In this document: piece after piece, positions 34,716 to 42,380 of the stretch
How positions within the stretch are numbered: position 1 is the first letter of the stretch
How the letters are laid out: every line of letters begins with the position of its first letter
Assembly (NCBI RefSeq): GCF_001787335.1
Contig: NZ_CP014674.1
Coordinates: 2,617,501 to 2,681,500, forward strand
Direction: 5' to 3'
Source of the DNA: Kozakia baliensis
GTDB taxonomy: Bacteria > Pseudomonadota > Alphaproteobacteria > Acetobacterales > Acetobacteraceae
DNA: 64,000 nt
Translations under genes and position numbers: made by a program
Notes under the pieces: generated by a model
What the model saw: only the letters and a program-made list of their open reading frames with translations
What the model was told of the DNA's origin: nothing
The model's database searches: none

Positions 34716-35504
34716 ATGCGCGCACTCGATATTGCTGGCACGGGTATGCAGGCTCAACAAACCAACGTTGAGACCATTTCCAACAACATCGCGAATATGA
34801 CGACGACGGGCTACAAACGCTCGCGCGCGGAATTTCAGGACCTGATTTATCAGAATTTGCGCCGAGTCGGCACCACCAGTTCCGATACCGGCACCATCGT
34901 CCCCGCCGGGGCGCAAGTCGGACTAGGCGTTAAAACTGCGGCGGTCTATCGCATCAACGAGCAGGGCAGCCTGGAGCAAACCAGCAATTCCCTCGATTTC
35001 GCCATTCAAGGCCGTGGCTATTTTCAAGTTACGCTTCCATCCGGAGAGACCGCTTACACGCGCGACGGCACCTTATCGCTGGCGCAGGATGGAACGATCG
35101 TGACGGCGGATGGCTATGCACTCAATCCGACGATCAATATTCCCAATAACGCACAGAGCGTCTCCGTAGATCAATCCGGCCAAGTGAGCGTGACGATCGC
35201 GGGGCAAACCCAAGCGCAAATTGTTGGACAGATACAGATCGCGACTTTCGCCAACGAAAACGGTCTGGATGCGATGGGCCAGAACTTGTTTTTACAAACT
35301 CAGGCTTCCGGCGACCCTATTATCGGCACGCCGAACACGACCGGATTCGGCAGCGTCATGCAAGGCTATGTGGAAAACTCCAACGTCAATGTCGTGACTG
35401 AAATCACCGATTTGATTACTGCCCAGCGCGCTTATGAGATGAACAGCAAAGTCATCACGGCATCGGATGACATGATGCAAACACTGACGAATCTTAGCCG
35501 CTAG
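34716..35504 (+). CDS. flgG: flagellar distal rod protein FlgG
   Basis: 262 residues, the standard FlgG length. MRALDIAGTGMQAQQTNVE at the N-terminus, NMTTTGYKRSRAEFQDLIY (the FlgG-specific rod motif), SLDFAIQGRGYFQV and the C-terminal GYVENSNVNVVTEITDLI and QRAYEMNSKVI. It forms the straight distal rod. GATGA-type spacing to flgF; flgA begins only 3 bases after its stop. Confidence 0.97.
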   Translation: MRALDIAGTGMQAQQTNVETISNNIANMTTTGYKRSRAEFQDLIYQNLRRVGTTSSDTGTIVPAGAQVGLGVKTAAVYRINEQGSLEQTSNSLDFAIQGRGYFQVTLPSGETAYTRDGTLSLAQDGTIVTADGYALNPTINIPNNAQSVSVDQSGQVSVTIAGQTQAQIVGQIQIATFANENGLDAMGQNLFLQTQASGDPIIGTPNTTGFGSVMQGYVENSNVNVVTEITDLITAQRAYEMNSKVITASDDMMQTLTNLSR

Positions 35505-35507
35505 TCG

Positions 35508-36473
35508 ATGTATAAATTCTTCGTCGCTTGTCTATGTTTCTTCGTATTCGAGACCCAGGCGGCGACATTACGTTCTCACGTTATATTGCATGGGGAGAAA
35601 GTGCATCTCTCCGATATTTTCGACGGCATCGATAAAGAACAGGACACGGAACTTGGCGATGCACCGGAACTAGGTCAGAGCTATGTCGTCAGCGGCACGC
35701 AACTCACGGCGATTGCCGCCCAATTCAATCTCGATTGGCCCGATGCGTCGCCCTTGGTCAGCACAACGATAACGCGCGACGCCAGAATTTTCAGCAGAGA
35801 AGAAATTTTAGCACTTCTTCGCACATCTCTCGGCTTACCTGCGGCCTCTATGGATACCCAAATCGAGCTTAACGATACCAAACCATTGGTTTTCCCAAGA
35901 GAACAAACCGCGCAGCCCTATTTAAAAGACGTTGTTTACACGCCCGAAAGCAACGGCGCATTTTGCGCCACACTGGCCTTGGACCAGTTTCCATCGTTTG
36001 AATTCCCGCTCTCCGGGCGCGTGGTGCATACGCGCTCCGTCCTCGTGCTGCGTCGGCAAGTATTGGCTGGCAATCCTATCCAACTGGACGACCTCGAAAT
36101 TCTAGCCCGGCGCGACACCAATCTCCCCGCAGATATTTTGCATGAAAGTGATGAAGCCGTCGGTTTTACAGCGCGGACAACATTGATGGTGGGTCAACCG
36201 TTGCGTGCGTCCCAATTGGTTCATCCCATTTTGATCGAAAAGAATGCACCTATCGTCATGTCGTTCGTCACGCCCGCCATGCGCGTCACCGCAACCGGCG
36301 TTGCGCTGGAAAGCGGCAGCCGTAATGAGACGATACGTGCCGTCAATCCTTCGGCGCATGTCATCATCGTAGGGCGCGTTGTCGATCGTGCGCAGATCGA
36401 AATATTGCCTGGAAGCACGCCAATTCCGATGGATCAACACACCGATCCTCTTAATAAATTCGGTCGTTTATAG
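35508..36473 (+). CDS. flgA: flagellar P-ring chaperone FlgA
   Basis: 321 residues with a signal peptide (about 1-18, ends ETQA). A SAF-type domain at about 185-250 (RRQVLAGNPIQLDDLEI, GFTARTTLMVGQPLRASQL) and a C-terminal FlgA domain (VRAVNPSA-like VNPSAHVIIVGRVV). FlgA chaperones assembly of the FlgI P ring. Longer than enterobacterial FlgA because of an N-terminal extension, as is usual in Alphaproteobacteria. The P-ring gene flgI itself is not in the window. Confidence 0.93.
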   Translation: MYKFFVACLCFFVFETQAATLRSHVILHGEKVHLSDIFDGIDKEQDTELGDAPELGQSYVVSGTQLTAIAAQFNLDWPDASPLVSTTITRDARIFSREEILALLRTSLGLPAASMDTQIELNDTKPLVFPREQTAQPYLKDVVYTPESNGAFCATLALDQFPSFEFPLSGRVVHTRSVLVLRRQVLAGNPIQLDDLEILARRDTNLPADILHESDEAVGFTARTTLMVGQPLRASQLVHPILIEKNAPIVMSFVTPAMRVTATGVALESGSRNETIRAVNPSAHVIIVGRVVDRAQIEILPGSTPIPMDQHTDPLNKFGRL

Positions 36474-36541
36474 TTTTATTAATAATATAGCCTCTAAAAT
36501 CCGGATGATAAAAAATAATCATGATCGGTCATTACGATTAG

Positions 36542-37267
36542 ATGCGTTACAGGATTTTTCTTTTCATATTTCCGTGCCTTCTTTCTGATTGCGGCAACAT
36601 GGCGCAGCTTTCGGAGATCGGTCGGCCACCGCGCATGACACAAATTCAAGATCCGACGCTCGCGGCGAATTACCGACCGCTCACCATGCCTATGCCGCCG
36701 CTTCAAGCTGCCCCTTCCGAACCGGCCAGCCTTTGGCGCAGCGGAAGTCGGGCCTTCTTTAAGGATCAGCGCGCTTCTCAAGTCGGCGATGTCGTTACAA
36801 TCATCGTCGATATCACCGATGCCGCCAATATGAACGACAACAGCACGGCACAACGCACGGGCGCTGAGAATTTCGGCATTCCCAATTTATTCGGCGTCAA
36901 ACAAAGAATCGTCTCTCACCTCACCGGTGCGAATTCCCTTTCGACGAACAGCAGCAACAGCAATGGCGCGACAGGGAAAATAAGCCGCAATGAGGTCGTC
37001 ACCCTTCGCCTTGCCGGCACGATCACTCAGGTTCTACCGAACGGAAACTTCGTCGTCATGGCGAAGCAAGAAGTTCGCGTGAACAGCGAATTGCGCGTCC
37101 TCAACGTCAGCGGTGTCGTCCGACCGCAAGACATTACGGCGGACAACACGGTCACGCACGACCGTATGGCGGAAGCGCGCATTTCTTACGGAGGCCGAAG
37201 CACGTTGAGCCAGTTACAGACGCCGCGTTACGGTCAGCAGATTATGGACGCCCTGCTGCCGTTTTAA
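36542..37267 (+). CDS. flgH: flagellar L-ring protein FlgH
   Basis: 241 residues beginning with a lipoprotein signal; lipobox Leu-Ser-Asp-Cys with Cys17. The FlgH domain follows: SLWRSGSRAFFKDQRASQVGD, VVTIIVDITDAANM, TGKISRNEVV, GNFVVMAKQEVRVN and the closing GVVRPQDIT and YGGRSTL. It makes the outer-membrane L ring. The 5' gap to flgA is 68 AT-rich bases with no clear Shine-Dalgarno, so it may have its own promoter or start slightly differently. Confidence 0.95.
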   Translation: MRYRIFLFIFPCLLSDCGNMAQLSEIGRPPRMTQIQDPTLAANYRPLTMPMPPLQAAPSEPASLWRSGSRAFFKDQRASQVGDVVTIIVDITDAANMNDNSTAQRTGAENFGIPNLFGVKQRIVSHLTGANSLSTNSSNSNGATGKISRNEVVTLRLAGTITQVLPNGNFVVMAKQEVRVNSELRVLNVSGVVRPQDITADNTVTHDRMAEARISYGGRSTLSQLQTPRYGQQIMDALLPF

Positions 37268-37289
37268 TGCTCGCGACGGGAAAAGAGCC

Positions 37290-37856
37290 TTAATAGCCGT
37301 TGGGATCGGGATCGCCTGGCTCATAACCGGGCGCTGCATAGCCGTAACCGTACGGCACCGCATAGCCACCATAGGCAGGAGGATAACCACATCCGCCATC
37401 ATAACAGCCGGGCTGCGCAACGGTAGCACCCACGACAGCGCCGGTAGCGAGGCCGAGGCCGAAACCCCAGCCACCCCAGCCCCAGCCGCCGCCCCAACCG
37501 GGCATGCCCCATCCGTAACCCCACCATCCTGGGCCACCCCAGCCCCAACCAGGGCCACGCCAACCGCCGCCCCAGGGACGCCCCCAATAGCCTCCGCGCC
37601 AACCGGGTCCACCCCAGCCCGGTCCGCCCCAACCAGGTCCGCGAAATCCGGCACCGCGCCATCCCGGGCCACCACCCCAACCGGGGCCGCGGAATCCACC
37701 GCCATGCCAGCCGGGGCCGCCGTGGAAACCACCGCCAGGACCTCCACCATGGAAGCCACCGCCTCCATGAAAACCGCCACCGTGCTGCGCCTGCGCCGCC
37801 AATGGCGCACTGCTCAGGAAAGTGGCTGTCAAAGCGAGGATCATACGCCTGTTCAT
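37290..37856 (-). CDS. glycine/tryptophan-rich secreted protein
   Basis: About 188 residues. Signal peptide of about 22-23 residues (LAAQA/QHG), then about 100 residues made almost only of Gly, Trp, Pro, Phe, Arg and His in short repeats (GGGFHGG, then GPGWGG), a short hydrophobic GLGLATGAVVGATVA segment at about 135-150 and a Tyr/Pro-rich tail. A pair of Cys (PGCYDGGC) is at about 155-160. Similar Gly-rich envelope proteins occur in many proteobacteria without known function. ATG at 37856 has AGGGAA 7 bases upstream; convergent with flgH. Confidence 0.8.
   Translation of the reverse strand: MNRRMILALTATFLSSAPLAAQAQHGGGFHGGGGFHGGGPGGGFHGGPGWHGGGFRGPGWGGGPGWRGAGFRGPGWGGPGWGGPGWRGGYWGRPWGGGWRGPGWGWGGPGWWGYGWGMPGWGGGWGWGGWGFGLGLATGAVVGATVAQPGCYDGGCGYPPAYGGYAVPYGYGYAAPGYEPGDPDPNGY
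37490..37760 (-). repeat. short tandem repeats in the Gly/Trp-rich gene
   Basis: Degenerate 12-15 base units read as GPGW-GG and FHGGG on the minus strand, concentrated from about 37490 to 37760. They are coding and in frame, and could change length by slippage or recombination. Confidence 0.75.
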
Positions 37857-37986
37857 GGTGTTTCCCTTTGGTTCGGCGCGTATTCGGCCTTTACCCTTCT
37901 TAAGAATATTGGGGATGAGAACGGCCAAAAAAGAGCATTCGCGTAACGGCTTTGCGTCATTCTGTCACAAACGGCGTCTTTATGGA

Positions 37987-38535
37987 TCAAAAGCGCCGAC
38001 GCGAACGTGACCGTTCGGCGATATGGCCACCCAAGCGCCCCAGTACATCGCGCAGCCCTTCTTGTTCCACTCCCGGCACGTCCACGGCAGTCGGCGTGGG
38101 CCTTGTGACGGGCCTTTCCGAAACAACGCTTGCATCCTGAACGATCCGCAAACGCTTCACCAACTCCGGCCCTTCCCCGAAACGTAGATCGCGCCCTTTA
38201 CGAAGCGGGCCGCAATGCGTGTTGATCCGTTCGATTAATTGCGGAGCCAAATGCTGCAATTCCATCGCCATGGGGCCGGAACAGGCGATAGTGAGCGTCC
38301 CAGCGGACAAGCGCCTCGGCTCCGTTTCGCGCGCCAAATACGGGCCGACAATTTCCGGCCAATCTAGAATTAACCGAATGGCGGGGGCCGTGTGTTTGCG
38401 AAATACCGGCTGCGTCACTTTGGGAATAATGGTGCCGATGCTTCGCGCCACAAAGCTGCGGCTTTCCCAATTTTGTTCCTGAGCGGCCGTTTTCGCGCGT
38501 CGAACAGACTTGCCGCGGGGTTCGTCCTTTGTCAT
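37987..38535 (-). CDS. DUF721 domain protein (DciA-like)
   Basis: 182 residues. The DUF721 core is FVARSIGTIIPKVTQPVFRKHTPAI-like (about 25-50) followed by RLILDWPEIVGPYLARETEPRRL and the LTIACSGPMAMELQHLAPQLIERIN strand-helix part. DUF721 includes DciA, which loads replicative helicase DnaB in bacteria without DnaC. Others have this domain with no known role. ATG at 38535 is only 9 bases from the mutY GTG on the other strand; the longer frame to 38832 overlaps mutY and is rejected. Confidence 0.83.
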   Translation of the reverse strand: MTKDEPRGKSVRRAKTAAQEQNWESRSFVARSIGTIIPKVTQPVFRKHTAPAIRLILDWPEIVGPYLARETEPRRLSAGTLTIACSGPMAMELQHLAPQLIERINTHCGPLRKGRDLRFGEGPELVKRLRIVQDASVVSERPVTRPTPTAVDVPGVEQEGLRDVLGRLGGHIAERSRSRRRF

Positions 38536-38544
38536 ATCGCGAAC

Positions 38545-39597
38545 GTGATTCCTTCTGCTTCCGCATTGCTCGACTGGTATGAGCGCCATCGCCGAGACCT
38601 GCCTTGGCGCGCGCCTCCCGGTGGGCGAACGCCACCCTATCATGTGTGGCTCAGTGAAATCATGCTGCAACAGACGACTGTTGTAACCGTCAAACCTTAT
38701 TATTCTCGTTTTCTGAGCCGCTACCCCACAATCGAAGCGCTGGCGAAAGCGCCGCAAGAAGACGTGCTCGCCGCGTGGGCCGGGCTTGGCTATTACACGC
38801 GCGCGCGCAATCTTCATGCCTGCGCGCAGCAAATCGCCGCTCTCGGCGCTTTCCCTTCCACGGTTCCGGCATTGCGTGCGTTGCCCGGCATTGGCGATTA
38901 TACAGCCCGCGCCATCGCCGCCATCGCTTTCGGCGTGCCGGTCGTGCCGGTGGACGGCAATGTCGAACGCGTGACGTCGCGCTTGTTCGCCATTGATACG
39001 CCATTACCGGCCGCCCGCCGCCTCCTGGCCCAACAGGCGGCGATTTTGAATACGGAGCCAGCCGCTCAAGCCAATGCCAGCGATTTCGCCCAGGCGTTGT
39101 TCGACCTCGGTGCCACCATCTGCACGCCCCGCGCCCCAACCTGCATTCTTTGCCCATGGCAACCTCGTTGCAGCGCCTACGCACAAGGCATTGCCGAAAA
39201 GCTGCCAGTAAAAACGCCACGCGGCGCGAAACCGCAAAAATATGGCGCTTGTTTCGTGCTGCGCGATCGTCACGGCGCGGTTTGGCTGCGTCGCCGCCCA
39301 GAAAAAGGCCTACTCGCCGGGATGACCGAACTCCCCGGGACGAACTGGCGTCTGGAAGCGTGGTCGGAACAAGAAGCGCTGTCTCATGCGCCTGCTCAAG
39401 CGGAATGGCGTGAAGTCGGGTTCGTGACGCATGTCTTTACGCATCTTACCCTGCAACTTACCGTCTACGACGCTCAGATTTCGGAATTTCGCTCTCACCC
39501 CCTCGGCGAAGGCTTTTCTTGCTCTGTGCAGGCACTTGAAGCGCAGGCTCTACCGAGCGTCATGCGTAAATGTCTCGCGCTTGCGGGCTTATCTTAA
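38545..39597 (+). CDS. mutY: A/G-specific adenine glycosylase MutY
   Basis: 350 residues. Helix-hairpin-helix LPGIGDYTARAI with catalytic Asp137 (VPVDGNVERV), Glu38 (SEIMLQQTTV), the 4Fe-4S loop with Cys193, 200, 203 and 209, and a C-terminal NUDIX-like domain recognising 8-oxoG (about 235-345). It excises A opposite 8-oxoG. Start GTG at 38545; frame open upstream but overlapping the DUF721 gene. The adjoining gene downstream starts 12 bases later with a strong AAGGAG. Confidence 0.95.
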   Translation: MIPSASALLDWYERHRRDLPWRAPPGGRTPPYHVWLSEIMLQQTTVVTVKPYYSRFLSRYPTIEALAKAPQEDVLAAWAGLGYYTRARNLHACAQQIAALGAFPSTVPALRALPGIGDYTARAIAAIAFGVPVVPVDGNVERVTSRLFAIDTPLPAARRLLAQQAAILNTEPAAQANASDFAQALFDLGATICTPRAPTCILCPWQPRCSAYAQGIAEKLPVKTPRGAKPQKYGACFVLRDRHGAVWLRRRPEKGLLAGMTELPGTNWRLEAWSEQEALSHAPAQAEWREVGFVTHVFTHLTLQLTVYDAQISEFRSHPLGEGFSCSVQALEAQALPSVMRKCLALAGLS

Positions 39598-39609
39598 GGA
39601 GATCTCACC

Positions 39610-40221
39610 GTGAGTATCGAGTATGCAGGCGCGCGCTATTGGCTACTGGATTTCTTCGGTGACATCGTCGAACACGATCTGATGCGTGATCGCCTTCACA
39701 GCGCCAAACCGACGCCTGGGCAATATCCCGGCATTTTCTTCTACGCGCAGGATATCGATAGCGCGCCGTTCGATGTCGACCTCCGCAAAGCCGTTTCCTT
39801 GCCGGTGCCGCTTCCGCCTTTGCGCGCCATATCCATTCCAGGTCAGGCGCATATCATCGCCCTACAACGCCGCGACGGCGATCAGCGCTATATGCGCAGC
39901 ATTCATAATGGCCATCTCGATTTCATGGCCACGACGCCCGATCAATGGGAATATTTTCTCCCGCTGTCCGAGCAGATGCTGCACAGCTTCGCCATTCTCG
40001 GGCAGGAGAAAATTTGCGCCATTTCTCATGAGGATGGGCGAGCATTACCGCCATTGGAACTCATCTGGCATCATCGCGGCCGGATCGGCGAATACGAGTT
40101 TTCGCTAGGCGATAACATCCAAACGCTTGAGGAAGTCTCCAGCCTTCCCGCAGGGCAAGAAGCCCCACTTGAATTGAAGACCGATTCGGAATCGCTACGC
40201 CTCAAGCTCCGCCGCCTCTGA
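39610..40221 (+). CDS. unknown protein downstream of mutY
   Basis: 203 residues, no signal peptide or membrane segment. I do not recognise a family. The first 25 residues (ARYWLLDFFGDIVEHDLM) and the QWEYFLPLSEQMLHSF helix look conserved in character. GTG start with AAGGAG 8 bases upstream, 12 bases after mutY, so probably cotranscribed. It overlaps the 3' end of the photolyase gene on the opposite strand by 27 bases. Confidence 0.72.
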   Translation: MSIEYAGARYWLLDFFGDIVEHDLMRDRLHSAKPTPGQYPGIFFYAQDIDSAPFDVDLRKAVSLPVPLPPLRAISIPGQAHIIALQRRDGDQRYMRSIHNGHLDFMATTPDQWEYFLPLSEQMLHSFAILGQEKICAISHEDGRALPPLELIWHHRGRIGEYEFSLGDNIQTLEEVSSLPAGQEAPLELKTDSESLRLKLRRL

Positions 40222-41655
40222 CGATTTCGTTTTTCTGAAAGCGGCGAGCGCACGTTCCCGGCCTTGCTGAAGATCGATGATCGGTTTCGGATAATTGCCT
40301 CCGAGCTTCACCTTCGCCTGACGCAATGTTTCTTCCGTCTCGTTCCATGGCGCGCAGATCGCTTTATCGGAAAGACGCGCCAATTCGGGCACCCATCGGC
40401 GCACATAATCTCCATGCGGATCGAATTTTTCGGCCTGGAGAAGCGGATTGAAGATACGAAAGAACGGCGTCGCTTCGATCCCAGTTCCCGCCACCCATTG
40501 CCAGTTCATGGCGTTATTCGCCGGATCGGCATCCACGAGCGTATCCCAAAACCATGCTTCTCCTTGTTTCCAATCGAGAAGAAGATGTTTGACGAGAAAA
40601 GACCCGATAATCATGCGGGCACGATTATGCATCCAACCCGTCTGCCAGAGTTGCCGCATTCCCGCATCGACGATCGGAATACCAGTCCGCCCTTGCTGCC
40701 ACGCTTGTAAATCAGCGGTGCTCCGACGCCATTCCAACACATCGAACCGGCTTTTGAGATTGCGCGAGGTCAGTTCGGGCTGGTGATAGAGCGTGTACCA
40801 AGCAAATTCCCGCCAGCCGATTTCCGAGAGGAACACGCCCGTATCCGCGCCAGGCACTTTGCTCGCCGCCGCCCAAACCTGCCGGGGCGAGACATGCCCG
40901 AAACGCAAATAAGGAGAGAGGCGCGAACTACCATCAGCAGCCATTTCGTTGCGGCCTCTGTCATATCGATGCAAGGCATGCGCCACAAAATCCTGCAGAA
41001 GCTCTTCGCCCTCCTCTGCCCCCGGCTCCCAATTCTGCCTTAAACCTTCAGCCCAATCCGGTTTGGTCGGCAAAAGCTTTGCTTCATCGAGTTGGGGTAA
41101 GGATGTGAGGGGCGCCGGATCATAAAAGGAAAGATGAGAAGGAACACGACGCGGCGCAGGCACATCGCCGAGCGCGCAGGCGGCCTTCCAATACGCCCCG
41201 AAAACCCGGAAGGGCGTTCCGCTTTTGGTCATAACTGCATCGGGCGCGCGCAATAAGGTGCCGTGGGCACGAAACAAAGTAACGTGCCGTTCTTTCAGGC
41301 GCGCCGCGATGATATCGTCCTGCTCACGTTCCGGCTTTTGATAACGATGATGACAAAAGACGGAATCCGCTTTCGTCTGCCGCACGAGTTGATCGAAAAT
41401 CTCAGGCGCTTCACCTTCGAACGTCAGCAAGGCACCGCCTTTTGCCTTCAATTGCCGCCGTAACGCCGCCAGCGCCCCGTGAAGCCACCATCGCGCCGCA
41501 CCGCCTAAGGGGCGTATTCCTTTCGATTTCTCATCGAGAATATAGACACACAGAATCTTCCTGCCGGTCGCACTGGCCTCACAAAGGGCTGGATGATCGG
41601 CAAGGCGCAAATCATCTCGAAACCAAACGATAACAGGGCAGTCAGAGTCGGGCAC
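40195..41655 (-). CDS. phrB: deoxyribodipyrimidine photolyase (class I CPD)
   Basis: 486 residues, normal for class I photolyases. An N-terminal antenna-binding Rossmann domain (VIVWFRDDLRLADHPAL at 7-24) and a C-terminal FAD-binding helical domain with EIGWREFAWY, GRTGIPIVDAGMRQLWQTGWMHNR and AMNWQWVAGTG. It repairs cyclobutane dimers with blue light. It has its own upstream region of about 180 bases shared with the entericidin gene and containing a palindrome. Convergent overlap with the unknown protein at 39610. Confidence 0.96.
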   Translation of the reverse strand: MPDSDCPVIVWFRDDLRLADHPALCEASATGRKILCVYILDEKSKGIRPLGGAARWWLHGALAALRRQLKAKGGALLTFEGEAPEIFDQLVRQTKADSVFCHHRYQKPEREQDDIIAARLKERHVTLFRAHGTLLRAPDAVMTKSGTPFRVFGAYWKAACALGDVPAPRRVPSHLSFYDPAPLTSLPQLDEAKLLPTKPDWAEGLRQNWEPGAEEGEELLQDFVAHALHRYDRGRNEMAADGSSRLSPYLRFGHVSPRQVWAAASKVPGADTGVFLSEIGWREFAWYTLYHQPELTSRNLKSRFDVLEWRRSTADLQAWQQGRTGIPIVDAGMRQLWQTGWMHNRARMIIGSFLVKHLLLDWKQGEAWFWDTLVDADPANNAMNWQWVAGTGIEATPFFRIFNPLLQAEKFDPHGDYVRRWVPELARLSDKAICAPWNETEETLRQAKVKLGGNYPKPIIDLQQGRERALAAFRKTKSSEAAELEA

Positions 41656-41733
41656 GCAAAGCTCTCCGGCAAGGATTTATAATGTTCGTTTCAAGCGCAT
41701 GACCGATGCTTGCGTTCGCTTTCATAAAACGTG

Positions 41734-41759
41734 ACGAAAATATCACATGATATTGTCGT
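41734..41759. promoter_or_regulatory. near-perfect 26-base palindrome between phrB and entericidin gene
   Basis: ACGAAAATATCA and TGATATTGTCGT are 12-base arms around CA, with a single mismatch. It lies 78 bases before phrB and 74 bases before the entericidin gene, which point away from each other. No T run, so not a terminator; the size and place suit a dimeric repressor or activator site. Regulator unknown. Confidence 0.5.
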
Positions 41760-41833
41760 GATAGTTTTCGCCGAACTTTCGCGGTCGAAATTTGTTGTTG
41801 CTTCACACCATGCGTTCAGAGGAGCGTCTTAAT

Positions 41834-42040
41834 ATGTCATCTAGAAGGAAGTCCCAGTCACTGCGTCGTGCTGTTCAGACTGTGGCTCTGCTCACCGCCC
41901 TTTCCGGAGGACTCGTGGCCTGCAATACAGTAAGCGGCGCGGGGAAAGACGTAAGTTCCATCGGTCATGACGTCACCCATGGCGCCAATGCGACGCAGGA
42001 TCACTGGCATCGCGCCCAACCGAGCGCCGCCACTCAGTAA
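41834..42040 (+). CDS. entericidin A/B family lipoprotein
   Basis: 68 residues with a lipoprotein signal (lipobox Leu-Val-Ala-Cys, Cys30) and the EcnAB pattern CNTVSGAGKDVSSIGHDV. The entericidin peptides are small outer-membrane-associated lipoproteins connected to toxin/antidote behaviour in enterobacteria and to stress in others; role here is unknown. GAGGAGC lies 9 bases before the ATG at 41834. An intrinsic terminator follows, so it is a single-gene transcript. Confidence 0.88.
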   Translation: MSSRRKSQSLRRAVQTVALLTALSGGLVACNTVSGAGKDVSSIGHDVTHGANATQDHWHRAQPSAATQ

Positions 42041-42066
42041 AACCGTCCGGTTTAGTGAGGGATGGG

Positions 42067-42098
42067 GGGTCTTCGCTTTGGCGGAGACCCTTTCTTTT
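42067..42098 (+). terminator. intrinsic terminator of the entericidin gene
   Basis: GGGTCTTCGC and GCGGAGACCC form a 10-base stem (one G-T pair) with loop TTTG, followed by TTTCTTTT, 26 bases after the stop. Confidence 0.88.
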
Positions 42099-42172
42099 AT
42101 GAGACGCTTGCCAAATCGATTTAATCGTTCCCATATAGAAAAACGACCCGAAACGGTCGCAACAAAACAGAC

Positions 42173-42314
42173 GTTCTCAGGGCGAGGTGCAATTCCTCAC
42201 CGGCGGTAGGCATCTTCGGATGTAAGCCCGCGAGCGCCTTCGGCCATTGCCGAAGGGTCAGCAGATTCCGGTCAAAATCCGGAGCCGACGGTTAAAGTCC
42301 GGATGGAAGAGAAC
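42173..42314 (+). ncRNA. FMN riboswitch (RFN element)
   Basis: The closing stem GTTCTC at 42173-42178 pairs with GAGAAC at 42309-42314. Conserved segments are all present: AGGGCGAGGTGCAATTCCTC, the ACCGGCGGTA turn, TGTAAGCCCGCGAGCG, GTCAGCAGATTCCGGT and CCGACGGTTAAAGTCCGGATGG. It binds flavin mononucleotide and represses the rib operon. A variable hairpin (GGCCATTGCCGAAGGG) lies between. The expression platform to ribD is 66 bases, and may act on translation. Confidence 0.96.
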
Positions 42315-42380
42315 ATGAGGCGAGCCGAGACAACGCATGGGCGTGGTCTTGATCGTGTGAAGGTGCCCTGAGTCCGTCCT

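Noticed and set aside
37490-37760. CRISPR-like or non-coding tandem repeat
   Set aside because: The repeats are in frame inside a signal-peptide-bearing gene and have no constant spacer pattern.
38392-38544. Longer MutY start
   Set aside because: The extension lies opposite the DUF721 gene and is unlike MutY; GTG 38545 gives normal length.
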